Source: Tanytarsus gracilentus (Eukaryota > Arthropoda > Insecta > Diptera > Chironomidae). From it: DNA of 64,000 nucleotides. Position numbers and translations under genes: made by a program. Below are positions 38,596 through 52,920 of this stretch, piece after piece. The stretch spans positions 2,976,001 to 3,040,000 of the forward strand of contig JAXRKN010000043.1 in the NCBI GenBank assembly GCA_038502055.1. The letters are read 5' to 3'. Below the pieces are notes generated by a model. It had not been told where the DNA came from. It did no database searches and saw nothing but the letters and a program-made list of their open reading frames with translations. The stretch's first letter is position 1. Each line of letters opens with the position of its first letter.

Positions 38596-39959
38596 CTGAA
38601 AAGAGAAAATGAAATTTGATAAAAAATTGTTAAATTTTTTTCTCGAATAAAAAATTTTCGCCTTCGGAAATCTCAAAACGCGTTCATCATATCAATTTAC
38701 AAATCGAAAACAAAAAAATTAATTTTATTTTCTCTGAAAATTTATTTATAGGTCAAAGTCTTTTTTTGCTGAAAATTTTCGCACTCAAAAAATACCCAAA
38801 ACTTCTAGGAAAATAAAATTTATATTTTTTATAAACAACAGCTGTTGTTCTTTGGGCTTTCATCATATTTTCCTTGTTATTCAAATTTAACAGTAATGAG
38901 ATGAAAACTCGAGAATAATCGAGGGATGTTAACACAAAAATTAGAAATTGAGGAAAGTGAAAATGAGTTAATTTTTTTTAATATGAAATTCACCACGCAC
39001 TATGCAACAAAAAATTTAATTGAAAAAAAATTTGTGGTGAAAATTTGATCACAGTTTAAAATTTACCACATTCCCAAAAATTAAAAAATTACTTTCCATT
39101 GTCGAAGAAAAAGTAATGAAAGCCAAATTTCCTTTTCAAAACAACAACCACGCGAAAAGTTTTCAAGCTCATCCGAAAAATATAAAAACAATTCAACTCG
39201 ACGTTGTCGCTCATTATCCTTAATGAGAATATTTTTGCACACACGCATGCTTTTAAAATACGATGATGAAAATATTTGAATAACAAATGAATAAAACCAC
39301 ATCATGTACATGCAACATTCTTTGCAAAAAAAATTCCTAATAAATTCATTCACAACAGGCACAAATGCAGTCTCGCATGTTGCTCTCAGCTTGATAAAAT
39401 TCACAACAAATGAGATGCAATTCGAGAAATTCCAAAATAAAATCTTCTATGATGCTATTTCAGTTAAATTGCCACATGCACAACTATCGCGAGGGAATAA
39501 CCTTAAAAAATTTCTCATTTCAGAAATAAAACGAAAACAAATCCGACAATGCGATCATGTTATTTGCCAGCGACAATAGAAAACATCACTGCGAGCTTTT
39601 CAGTTTTGTCTATGAATTGCAATCTCACGCCAGTCGGAAAGCGAGCATCAGCGACAACAACAGAACGATTAGGGGACATTGCGATGCGATGTGGGAAGTT
39701 TTAAGAGAAAGAGAGGAGTAAAAGTCTATGAAAATGCAATGCGATTTGTCTCTTGATGATTTTATCTCTCAAAAGTATTTTTTCTTCGTCTGCTACTTGA
39801 GTTTTTTTTATTTGAATAATTTTTCTTCATGCAACTTTTATGGAAAATATTTGGAGACGGATACACAGCACGACTTGTTATTTTTTAGCTTTTTGTTTTC
39901 AATGATGCAAGAAAAAGTGAAAATTGCGAAAAAATTAAATTTAAAACTTAATTTTTGCC

Positions 39960-39991
39960 GCATAGTGCGTGGTGAATTTTGCGCACTATGC
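39960..39991. repeat. Palindrome with 10-bp perfect arms
   Basis: GCATAGTGCG (39960-39969) and CGCACTATGC (39982-39991) are perfect reverse complements around a 12-base centre. Part of the sequence recurs nearby: AAATTCACCACGCACTATGC followed by AACAAAAA at 38986-39013, and TGCGTGGTGAATTT at 38072-38085, inside an eys intron. Confidence 0.6.
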
Positions 39992-41730
39992 AACAAAAAT
40001 CATGATGTTAAAATTTAATTTAATTTTAACTATAGCAAAGTTTAGTAAAAAACAAACTTAAATTTTGTTATGAAAACAAATTAAACCAATTAAATTCTTT
40101 TTTAATGTTTTTTAAAAGTACAAAATTTTTTTAATGCTAATTAAAAAATAATTTGCAAGATTTTTGTAATCCTTTAAAATTTTTTCATCCAACAGTTTTA
40201 TCTCTAATAATTGAGCTTCTTACAAAATTCTCGTTAAATTTCTTTTAAAACTCATTATAGAACTTAATCTAATAAACTGGTATCAGAAAAATTTCTACTT
40301 AATAAACTTTTCATTAGTTACAAGACATTGCTTCTGTAATTTTTCATTCAACATATCAGAAAGTGCAGAACTCATGTCTGCCGTCTTGAAATCACTTACA
40401 CTCACGCTCAACTTACTTGCACAACATTTTAAATTGAAAATTATTATCAACAAGATAAGAAATTTCTTGTTAAAAACTTCTCGAGCACTTTTCTTATGAG
40501 ATTTCATATCAAGAGAACTTTAACGCCTTTTAAGCGAGTTTAAACAAAGGCGTGCTGCAAGAAATCTCAGAATAAAAGTTTTCATTGCGTCACTGTGAAA
40601 GTTTTCCTCTCTACTAACTTGTTTAACTCTGATAGCGTTTGTTTCTCGCACTTCTAACAGCTGCGAAGCTAAAACAAGTGTTTGATAAGAGAAAAGCAGA
40701 AAATTTGTACTCCAAACTTTGATGTTTCAACTGATTCATGGTACGTGCAGTGATTTAACAAAAAAATACGAAAAAGGGTTGACTCGAAAGTTTTGAGTGA
40801 AATTTAAATTTTAAATAATTAAAATTTATGAAAAAATATTCGCATCAAAGTTTAATCCTCATCCCTACTTTAATTTTTTAAAAAAATTTGCACAATTTTC
40901 GAGGCACGCCATTGATGTCTGGAGATAAAAGTAAAGAAAGAAGAAAAGCGCCAACTAAAACGAGCTCTCTGTGAGGAACAAAAAGAAAACTTTATTTTTC
41001 CTTCCTTTCTGAGCTCTTCAGGTTTGAGCTTCCCTTTTTTCACCATAAAGCTTTCTTTGTGTATGTTGAACGAAGTTTAAACAAGCAACAAAAAGAGTTT
41101 GAACCCCAAAAACAATTGATGTAAAATGTTTATGGAGTTGAAATTGATCAAACTTTACCTCAACAATTGAGCGATGGGGAAATCCGAAATTCCGGTTTAT
41201 GCAAACGAGGTCGTTAGCTCGTTGTAACTCTCAGGTAGACAGTTATGAATTTTAAATTAAAATATTTTATCGATTCGAACTCTTTGTTGTGGAAAATTAT
41301 TGATTAATAAAACTGTTAGGGGGCAATCATGACGAACTAATTCTGGTGAAGTTATTTATAGCAAAAAAGTGAACTTTTGCCTTTGGTTTTGCTGGCGAAA
41401 GAAAACACAATAAATATTTTTAGCAGCAACAGCGAATGTTTTCATCAACAAAAAAACCGAAACCACAATTCACCTCTGAGACTTTGCATTACTTTCATTG
41501 AATTATTTATTCAGCTTTTGTTTTAGAGCTGAAACGAATGAATGAGTGAGTGACTCTCGACTGTTTCTTTATTCATTCATTCCATATAACTCTCCCTTAT
41601 TCCCTAATCGAGTGAAAAAGTAAAGAGGATGGGATAAAAATGTAATTTTCATGTTCTACAAGCTGGATTTTTACTGAAGCGAAAAGTTTGCATAAATTAT
41701 GCAAGTTTGTGTATTTTAATTTTAAAATTT

Positions 41731-41864
41731 ATACGAGTTAAATTCTAAAAACTGAAGTAATTTTTTTGAATTTTCGACGATTTTAGTTTCAGTGGTAAGA
41801 GTTGAAAAATTATACGATTTAAGTTCTAAAACCGAACTGAAATTTTGAATTTTCGACGATTTTA
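41731..41864. repeat. Diverged tandem duplication, period about 81 bp
   Basis: 41731-41785 and 41812-41864 both run from ATACGA(G/T)TTAA through TTCTAAAA to an identical TTTGAATTTTCGACGATTTT. The copies differ at several positions and by small indels, so this is an old local duplication. No coding content. Confidence 0.6.
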
Positions 41865-44800
41865 TTTTTTAAAAATTGACTGTTCTAAAATTTAGACTAG
41901 TTCTAGAATAGTTCTAAAATAATGGTCTAAAACGTGTTTAATAATTTTTTAACAGTGCAAAAAAACGCTTTTAAATTTCAAAACTTTTTATTTTGATAAA
42001 ATTTTAATGATATTTTCTTCGTATTATTTTAGCACAAATCAATTTTCGATCTCTAACACCCACAACTCCATCCTAGTTAATAAAAAATTCATTATCGCAA
42101 ACTTCTTTCTTTTTCGTCTCTAAGGACAACGACTGACATTGCGTTTTTCGACAACTTGCTGCTGATGTTTCAACGGTCATTAAGATTTTATGAGAGAGCG
42201 TCTTGACAACGGATTATGGAAGTGAGTGTGTAGTGTGTAGTGTTTTTCTCACTTTTGTCGCTCCTCTCCAACACAACAGGCTGTTGGTTTTAGTGTTTCT
42301 GACTGAAAGTGTTGTTGGCGATGAACAAACATGTTTATGTGAAGTGGAGCATGTGTCTCGTGTTGTGTATTTCTCCTTTTCATGTTTCTTCTATTTTTTC
42401 TCTCTCAGAATTGTTTTTTTTCTGAGTAAGGTTTGCATGCGACAATCATAAAATTTATGGACGGAAAAGTTTCTACGAGTTAAAATTAGAAACAAATGGA
42501 CTTTAAATGAGCTTATAGCCCGGTCAACAAGGACAAGTTTATGTGAAGACGTGATAAATATTTTTAGAACTTGGAAGAAGTGAAAGTTTTTCGCCTTTTG
42601 AGTCTTTCTTAGTAGATTAATATTTTAGTACAGAAACTTTAGTACTCAACAACTCTCAAAGAGAATTTATCCGTTAGTCTTAAATTTATCTAACGCATTT
42701 AGAAATTCTACGAAACTTTCTCTATTTCGTTCGAATGTTTAAATATTTATATTGTACATCTTGTAACAATTAGCAATCGAATCAAAACCTAATTACATGA
42801 TTTATTCCCACTGGTGCCATAACATAGTGTTTGTACAAATGGATTGTACTTATCTCTCTTACCTCTTTTAAACATTCTGTCTCTACATACAACTTAATAT
42901 TGATTGCATAAATAAATTATGCGAAGTGATAGGAGCTGAAAAGCCATTTTATTAATGCTCTTGTGCTTAAAATCCTCCCGGAGCCAAAGCCAATGATAAA
43001 TATGATATTTGTAGAGCACATAAACGTAACAATCTATTCACGAAATAATATTTATCTAATGAAAATATTAATTTAAAATTCAAACATGTGTTTATAAAAT
43101 TTATTGTTTGTGTGTGAATTTCGGTAAAGGGAGAAGCTTTATCCAATTTTATTGTACATGAATATGTGTGCATACGTAAATGAGATAGGAGGGATGTTAT
43201 TGCTCCTGGCAAGGGTTGATTAATTATTTAAAGTTTAATTTCATGATGAGTTGGAAATTATTTGTATGTTTATTTATTTTTGAGGTTTATTAAAATTAAT
43301 TTTTAGCAAAAAACCGTTATTAAATTTTTTAAATTTTGAGGCAAGTAAATTTGATGTCTTTGTTTTTATAATCAATGACACTAATTTTCAGGTTAAATTA
43401 TTTAAATTATTCTTAACGGATTTAATTATTTTTGATAATTTTTTAACGAAGACACAATATTTTTCATTCAAATTTTTAAACAACGGTTTTCTGAAGAAGA
43501 TTTTACAGAATAAAGTTCCACTCCTTTTTCTTTAACTCACTTTCAGCTCTAATTCTAAAAAGCAATAAATTAATATTTATACGAGAGTTATAAAATAAAT
43601 TTTCCTAACTTGCATGCAAATTACTGATAATAATTATCGGCAGTCATATTTCTGTTTTCCCCACAAATTATTGTAAAATAAGAGCATGCACAATGAGAGC
43701 TAAGAGGATTGCGAAAATTAGCGGTTACAGCAATTGCACACATACACACACACGTCGATAATTAAATTAATATTCCATTGTCTGACTGTTGATCGCAGAC
43801 TAATTTTCAAAATTTGTGACATTTAGCTGCTCAATTATGATAAGTAAAAAGCTCTCGATGGTGTAAAATTTTGCGTTTCTGCAATCAGCAAAACAAACAG
43901 ATCATATAATTAATATGCACTCGCATTTTACCCTCGAGAGGAAATTTATGACGTTGAATTTTTTTGCTCGCTCATTGTCAGAATCGAGGGAGGCAAAAAT
44001 TTCACGCATCATAGCTCGATGATCGTGATTATGAGTAAAAATATTTAATTTAAAAGTGAGTTTTCATATATCAATAAAGTTCATTTACCCAAATAAAAAA
44101 TCTTTATTCAATGAGTTAAATCGCATCGCTAGCATTTTCCTGATAATTTCACATCCAACTGAGCATTTATGTGATACGATGATATTAACACGAAATGTGT
44201 GCTTTTGATATTTCTCGGTCATTTGTGCTGGCGCTTTTTCGACATGGCAAAAAAAGTATTCACAGAAATTCACTTTAGCTCAGCTATCATCACAAATAAA
44301 AAGCGAGTGAGTGAATTTGAGCTTACATAACCCCTTGCGATAAAATTGGAATTTACAATTTATAATTACTTTTTTACTAGAATGATTTAAGAGGTCAAGC
44401 CGATTTTTTAAATCAAACAAAATTTTATTTAAAATTCTTATTGGAGTCTTATGAAAGCGTTAGAGACAAACTGACATTTCTAGACAATTATATAATTTTA
44501 AGTTATAAAAAAATAATTTTCAATTCAACTCAAATTTCTCCGCAAGATCGCGAATTTTCCTCAGTCAGTAAAAAAACCGTGTAGATGAGCAAAAAAATTT
44601 AATTTTCTCTCGTTCCCCTTTTTTGCTCTCGTATGATGAATTAGCGAATTGTTTTAGTAAAGTATGAACGAGAGACAGCGAAAAGAGAGATAAAACACGT
44701 TCTTAAAAGCTCAGCACAGCGCCAGCCGAAAAGAGTAAACGAGCGAGTAAGAGAAAAAGTAATTTATTTGTTATGCGAATAACTTTTCATCTTGTTTTTA

Positions 44801-47800
44801 AAGCTTTGTGTAGCTTGCAAAACTGTGATATGAAATTTTTTCAAGTACTTTCCATGAGGAACTTTTTTGCATATTTTTCTTTGTAAGCTGTTATGAAGAG
44901 CTGCTTAAATTCACAGATGATTTCATGCATTTTTCGTGTGCCCTCATTCAATATGAATGCATTCAACACATTTTCTTCATGCAAAAACGTCTTTTGTGTT
45001 TCTCTAAGCTCAAGTGAGCACACCTTGGGTGTTTTGTATATCGCTTCGAATTTTATACATGCACATGTACCTACATAATATTAAAATTCTCATAAAATGT
45101 CGAGGAGCTTTTTAAACCATAAATGTGTTGATCTCTGCTGAAACTTACACACACACATGTGAGACACAGAGCAAGAACGAAATTATGGCAAAGATATTTT
45201 TTAGGAAGAAATTTATTTTATTCCTTGCACGGTATATTCAAAAAGGGAAGAAAATGTTGATTTCTTAAGTAAACAAAAATATTTTCTTGACGAGATTCAA
45301 GAAATGACTTACAATTTGTAAAAGTCAAAGTGCTTTTGCTCCAGAAATATATCGACATAATTTACAATTTCACTTATCTCTCTTTTGGTATCTCTCACAT
45401 GCATGCTCGTGTACACACCACGCATTCTAATGAAAGTGAGAGTTTTTCAAGGGGTGAACACTCAGTGATTTTATGCTGAAAATTAAATTTTGTTTCTATC
45501 CCTTGCTCACTTTATTTTCTTAAGGAAATTCTCGTGGTGGGAAGAAAAAATATTCAACCTCATTGATTATTGCAAAAGAAAACGGAAATTCTAAAGTCGT
45601 TGAGACATTAAAGTCAATAAGTGTGCTATTTGTAAAAGAGATTTTTATGATGGTAAAAGAGTTTTTTATTTGCATTTTTTTTGCTTTTAAAAATTACTGA
45701 TGCAAAAGAATTTTGATTAAACTCACTCAATTTGGTTAATTATTGGCTTGTGGCATAATTTTATGCTATTGAAGCGAAATTAATTTAGGCATTTAAAAAT
45801 GTAATTAATTACAAGGGATGAAAAATTTAAAACGAGGAATTCAAATCAGTTTGTTGAGCACAGCTGATAATTTTTTGTTAAGAAGAAAAATTAAAAATTC
45901 TCTTTAAATATTTTTCCCTTGAAAAAAATTTCAGCAAATCCTAAATTCTTTGAAATACAAATCTGCTCTTAATTAAAAGTAAATTCTTAAAACAAATTAA
46001 CCATAATTCTTTGATTTTTATGTAAATTTTCGCCTTATTTTCAAGGAAATCATAATTTTTAAGAAAGGCTTAAATTTTTAATCTAGGTTTAAATTTTTTT
46101 ATCTCGATTTAAAATGTTTAAGATGTCAGAATGATTCTAAGTACACGTTGCTAAGTTTATCAAAAATGAATAAAACATTCTGAAATTTTGATGAATCACA
46201 ATTTTTTGCAAAAATCAATACGAAAATGTCAGCACTAAACTTTAAGGTCATAAATTACATCCATTGTTCTCAAAATATTCTTTTCGAACGTCCATTGAAA
46301 AAAAATAAACTTTTCCATCTCACTCAAGCACTCGAAACTTTCTGTATTCTTTTAAATGTTCACGGATGTAGAAATTCGATAATCATTGCAACATCCGAAC
46401 GGTTGAGGAAGCACAAAGAAAATTCCGTCTCGTACTGAACAATGGAAGAAAAGTAAGAAGTAAAAATGAAACTTAATTAAAGATATTGTTTTTATGTAAA
46501 CTGAGATCACGAGCAAGTTTTTTGGTTTTGTGATTTTCTTGAAGGATGTAAAAGAAATGAGAAGCCCGACCTTGAAGCACTTCTCTTGTTAGTAATTCAC
46601 ACATAGTAATTTGTTTTCATTACGATGGCAAGCGAGATTCCAATATCATGGCAGTAATTAAATTTAACGCTGGATGGAAAATTGTTATGCATGAGAGGCG
46701 GAATGTCGGATGGTTAGAAAAAGGAGAATTTGTGCTAATTTGTGATGATGTTTGATTATCATTCATTTACGCTTTCATAGTGAATTTCCACTCAATCATT
46801 TTGACTCCTCTATCAATATGAAAAACACGCGGATACTTGAGAGTGATGAGCTGCTCCCAGTTGGTAAAAAAATTACGATGAAAAAAAAATTTTAACTTTA
46901 ACTCAACTTTTTGTTTCCAACGGTCATTTTAAACTTGAATTTCTAGAGTGATAAAAAATTGAGAAAATTAGTGCTAAATTTTTTGTACTAAAATTATGTA
47001 CTAATTTATTCAATTATGTCTAACACGGTTAAAAATTTTGCAAAATATGAAAATTTCTTCGCAAGTATATAAAAAATCTAAATAATAATTTTTTGTTACC
47101 AAATTAATCTAAAGAAAATCACGTGCGGGCAACCCTCGCTTGACAACTGAAAAATTTCCTTCAATTAGCGAAGACATTCTTTGATGATGGTTGACAACCC
47201 AACGAGTGACTTCAATGTGAAAAATTAATTAGGATCTCATTAAAGTCTTAAACAATCTCATTTCGTTTTTTGGTTTTTCGTCTCCATCAAAAAGGATTAA
47301 AAAAGTCAGTTTGAAAGAGAAATTTCATTGCAAGTTTCCTTCCTTGTTTTCTAAATATCACATTTTACCTTTTTTAATCTCATTAAATGGACCCTAAACA
47401 AACTCCCACCCTCAGCTCTCATTTCCGGCTCTCCCTCCTTACATATATTAAATTTTATTTTTCGATCTCGAAATTTTTTTGATATCGAAAAGTTTCGAAA
47501 CTTTTTAATTTTATTTGACGCAAAAAAATATCAAAATTCATGAACTAAAAACTCTTTAGACTATGAATAATTTCTCGCACCCCGCCACATCCAAAAAATG
47601 CAAAACTACTTTTTTCTGCTCTCACTCTCAAGAGAGCTTTCAATTTTAATGTTTTGCAAACTCGAGCTTTATTTTATTAAATATCAGCTCGACAACACGC
47701 AAAAAAAACTATGAATATGAATTTTTTCCTCCTGTGCATGAGAGAGTTGATTTTGATTTTAATTGTGTGTATTGCCGCCAGCTACATTCATCATAGAGAG

Positions 47801-50454
47801 TGTGCCATCAGAGAATGAGAATTAAAAAGCCAGACACAGCATAATAAAAAAAAACTTTTCGGTTTCGTCCGCTTTCGAGTGATAATTCAATATTTGCACA
47901 GTAACTAATTAAAATTTATCATTTCGGCCCTCCGCAAAGCTTGGATGGATGTAAATCTGTCGAGGGATGAACACTAAATAATTTTCTGTATATTTCGACA
48001 AAAAACCTGAATTAGTCTCACTCCCTTGCCATAATTCATTTACAATATTACAATTTTTGTCGCTGGCAACAAAATTAAAATTATCCAACAATTTTTTTAT
48101 CACTAAGCCATCGTCAGATAGCGAGGGCTTCTCATCATCATTATCTATGTGTTTGTGTACATAATCTTCACGGTAAAATGCACCGGAAATCCTTTTAAAT
48201 TAATTAAAATGCGGAGGAGGAGAAGAGAGATGACAAGCGTCATCATCAAAGCCAAGATCATCTCTGCCTCAATCTAGAAATAACGAGCGTCGAGGTTAAT
48301 TTCATGCCCTGTTTAATGTTAAAGCGAATTTTATCATCGCGCATACAACAGTCGTGGCTTAATTACAGAGCGACACAAAAAGTTGTGACACTTCATATCT
48401 TTATGCCATTTACCATATGTGCGAAATAATTTTATTTGACACAATTTAAAGCACATGCTGCACCCTCGATATAAATTGCCAGTATATGGGGTGAATTTTC
48501 ACACCGCCATCGAAAGCTTCTCCCTTTAAGAGTGAGTGTACTCTCAATATTGAGTGTCTTTAAAAGAGAATTTAATGATATCGATAAAGTTTTCCCTTCT
48601 ACACACACACACACACGAGCAATTTAAATTCACTCTCATGTGCTTCTATCGACGTAAAATTTACAAAGTGTTTCAAAACTTTCTTTCGAAGAAGGTGAAA
48701 AATAAAGAATGACCGTAAAGTTTCATTAAGTTTTGAAAGTTTAATGAAGATTTTGGATAATAAACAAAGAAACAGGAAAAAGTTTTTGTTGATAAGTTTC
48801 TATAAAAACTTTCTGATTTTAATTTGGTTCATTCTTAATTTTTTTTAAAAAAAATTAAATTATACAGCTACTTTCAAGTTTTTTCGTTTGGGGTTGAGAC
48901 TCAAAACTTCGGAGTTTTATTCAAAAATTTTATATACAACTGAAAACTTTGAAAAGAAATTTGACAAACAAATTTTTGGTACTTTTTTGAATTTTAAAAT
49001 TACAAAAAGAAAAATTAATAAAATTAAAGTTGATCGTTTTAATGTGAATTTACTTTTTAAAATTTAAAATTAAGGAAGCAATTTTTTTTAAAATCAAAAT
49101 CAAACAACAAAAAAAGTAAAGTGTTCATCCCTTTTTATAAATTTCATAAACCAATTTTGACAATGAAGCAAATTCCAATTTTCTAACAAAGCATTTTCGA
49201 TTCTCTTATAATTTTCCTCGAACTCAAATGAAAATTTATAAAGAAAAAATTCCTTAAGGACACCTGCAAAATGCCTCACATAAATTCTCAGAATAAGAAT
49301 CAAGTCTCGTCCTCTCATATTGTTATAACAAGCAAAACGGAAAAAATCAGACTGAAATAATAATTCCATGCGCGTTTTTCACAACTTACCGGCAGAGAAT
49401 GAAAGAGAAAATATTGAAAAAGGTGTTTGTAAGTGGGGGCGAATGAGAAAGGAGGTCGGTGCCGAAGTTGGATCGAGGACACCTCAATAATAATGGCGCA
49501 CGCACAATCATGATGAACAGCACGAGAGGCAATAAAAATACGCATTCACTCCATAAATATTTGATTTTTTATGTTTCCTCATCAATATGAATAATTTAAT
49601 GCCTCATTGATACGTATAACATACATTAAATATGTCGGCGAAGGACTCGAGAGACTAAAATTTGAACACGTGGAAATTTTTAAGGTGTGAGAGCGCTTGA
49701 AAGATCTGAAATTATGGATTTTGATTAAGTCTCGAGGGTCGAATGAGTTTTCATATAATTGCGATGAGAATTTCAAATCAAGGGTGGGGCACTCGTGTCA
49801 ATATTTTACAAAATAATTTTTTTTACTTTCTAAATTATTAAAAAATATTTTAAAAAATTTATATTAATACTTTCGAGTGTTTTCTCCTTGACCCGTCCCT
49901 CTAAAGCTAAAAATTTTTTCCAAAGAATGTTGACAAATTTTTCTCTAACCACTTGGCACTCGAAGGAATTTTAGTTATTTCGAATATACACACACAAAAA
50001 TTATGAGTTAAATGTCCCATGAAAATAGCTTTTACCCTTAACACCAGCAGCAGCTGAGGCGAGGCCAAAAGAAAGCATATTGAAAAAAAGAGAGAAATTG
50101 TGTGCGTTAAGAACACATTTCAACTCCACCCCGTTTTTTTGCCTTCTATTTCCGCTTGCATTGCTCACTGAATGAATTATTGCTGACTGGAGAGTTTGCT
50201 GGTAGTGGAGGCAAAAATGCCTCGAGCACTCTCTTCTGTTGAGGTCATAAATGTCTCATTTTTTGATAAATTTATCGTTGAGCTTGTAAGTTTCATTTTT
50301 TTGCCCCCTCAAACATCTTATCGAATTTTTTCCGTGTTGCCATCAAGTGAAAAAAATTCTTTTGTTTTGAAGTCATCCCTCGGGTGTGTACACAATGAAT
50401 TAACATATTTCGCAAATATTTTCTTTCTCCTCCTTTTTCTCCTTTTTTACTCCC

Positions 50455-50610
50455 ACAATTATTTTTTCTCTTTTTTTTTAACTTTCGAATTTTTTTAATT
50501 TTTTAATTTTAATTTTACAATTTTTTTTATTTTTTTTTTTTTTTTTTTATTTTTTTTTTTTTTTTATATATTTTTTTTTTTTTAATATTTTTTTCAAATT
50601 TATTTTAAAA

Positions 50611-50645
<35 letters not shown>
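50455..50645. repeat. T-rich low-complexity tract, about 190 bp
   Basis: Almost uninterrupted T with occasional A, including runs of about 30 T. Such tracts are prone to polymerase slippage, so the length here may be uncertain in the assembly. No flanking target duplication is evident to mark it as a retroposon tail. Confidence 0.8.
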
Positions 50646-52820
50646 TTTATTTTTTTTGTTGTATTTTATATTTTTGTTGGCGATAAATTTCATTCGCATT
50701 TATTGAAATTTTATGCACACATTACCGAGCGAGAAAAATTCACTTGCCATACAGATACACTTGAAATGTATAAAAAATCATTTGGAAAAGTAGGAAAATT
50801 GCCTGAAGCTTATGAGAGGGAAAGGTTGAAAAATTATTCAGATTGAGTTAATTTTTAAAAATTATTCAAATTCAAAAAATTAAAAATGATTAATTTTGTG
50901 GTGATTAAATTTTTAAATAGGGTCAAAAGTGTTCCTCAATTTTTTCACGTTCACTCGAAGACTTTTCCCTCTTCACATTTAAATCATAAAAATTCCCATT
51001 TAATGTAACAAACGAAGAGTCATACATATATTTTCCAAGTAGGCACTCGTCGAATAATTTACGTATGGACTCATGTAAAAAAATGATGGCATTTTGAGTT
51101 GTTGCCACAGCGACGATGTCATCACACAATTTTTTATGCTATTTATGTTTTTAAAAAGCTAAATTGTCATATTGGGAATTATTTGCAGTCATAATTTTAC
51201 GTTTTTACGTGTATCGTACTGACAAAAATCCTCCGCTGTTTAGCTTTTAAAAATACCATCAGACAAATCAATAAAATAAATTATGAAAACTTTTTTTTCC
51301 AGGCAATAAAAATTGAAGAACCTTCTGGGAAAATTTATATAAAGTCGAATGCGGCAATAAAAAAAACTTCACATTCAACATTTGCTTGGATAGTGTTAGA
51401 AATTGCCTTTAACGATCAAACAATCGCAAGTCGAGGAAAAGTTTTCCTTTTTATTGCGCGAAAAAAGAGCAAAATCAATGAATCAAAAATAAAATTTATG
51501 GAGTGAATTAGGGAAATATTTGAGTTAATTAATTTTTGAGCGGCAAAATTAATTTAAATTTAATATTAAAAAAATTAATTGAAATTCTGAAATTTTTAAT
51601 TAATTTTTTTAAATATCCTAATTATTTCGCGTCATTTTCCTAAAAAGTTAAATAAATTCAGTTCATTACCTTCACGTTAAAATTTCAATCATTTTCCACC
51701 CGCTCTTAATGCCACTTTTTCCTCCAAAAAAGAACGAACTGTTAAAGTGAATTAATTACGTGCAAGCGAGCGAGCTAATGAAATAATCCTCAGAGTCGGA
51801 AAGAAGATGAATTTAATTTTCACTGCTTTAATGTCGCTTCAGCAATTAAAAAATTCAATTCTAATTTCTGTTTGGCAAAGCGATAGAAACCGCGCAGCAC
51901 ATGTGCTTATCCTTTTCTGTGCCCTTATAAATCACTTTGTACTTCACTTTTACATTTAATTCTTTTTTATTGCCTTCAAAAGATTTTTTTCAACACACCC
52001 GCAAGTATTTTTATTTTTAAACACTTCACACTTCAATTACGGCTGAAATAAAATTTACGGCGAAAATTTTTCAGCGTGTCATGTTTGTTGAGCAAGTCAT
52101 AAATTTATCAATGACTTGAGTTGTGAATTAATGGAAATAATTTATCACAATTTGTCGCTTCTTATTTTTTTCCCGTCTTAATCCTGTTGAAGTTTCACCG
52201 AAGACTGAGAGAAATTTCCTCGAGTGCATGCTTTACATACGGCAGCATGGAAAATTTACTCTCTCATTCGAGGATTGGAAAATGAGGGGAAATGTCTGGA
52301 AAGTGTAAAGAAGAAAAACCATGTGAACACGATCGATATTTTTTTCTATTCGGTCGGCATGATATTTGTTGATGAACTTTAATATGCGTGCAAGACCAAA
52401 ATAAATCATCAACGATTCTTATTTTCATGTAGCAATTTTGTATCCTTAAAAAAGTCCGTCGGTGGGATCCGAATGAAAAATTAAACGAGATCTAATTTCA
52501 GTGGCTACGCCAGCAGGGATTAATGTCGATGAATGTTTGCTCTAAGCTAACTTGACATTTGACCTTCTCGCTGCTGGCCTATTCATGAAGTTGAGTTGTT
52601 TGCTCATCAAAATAATTAAGGATAATATGTCTAAATTATTTCACCTCTTTTTGGGTTCGCACTTCGCGGTGAACCTTAATAATACTCATGAGAGTTTAGG
52701 ATAATAATTTGCGTTGCATTAAGGCCATAAATAATAAATATTCAATGATTTTGAGAAGTCACGAAATTATTTTGGTAATTTTTTTAATGAGATTTTAATA
52801 AAATTTTGTTTGTAGATTTT

Positions 52821-52920
52821 TTGTTGAATTTTGTTGTCAAATTGCATAAAATTTTGTTGTCAACTTGCATAAAATTTTGTTGTCAACTTGCATTGATTTA
52901 TTTTCAACTTGCATGAATTT
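52821..52920. repeat. Short tandem repeat, 23-bp unit, about 3-4 copies
   Basis: Units at 52841-52863 and 52864-52886 are identical apart from the first base (cTTGCATAAAATTTTGTTG and on). A degraded unit follows at 52887-52907 and a partial one after it, and a partial unit precedes at 52821-52840. This is a small minisatellite with no coding content. Confidence 0.75.
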
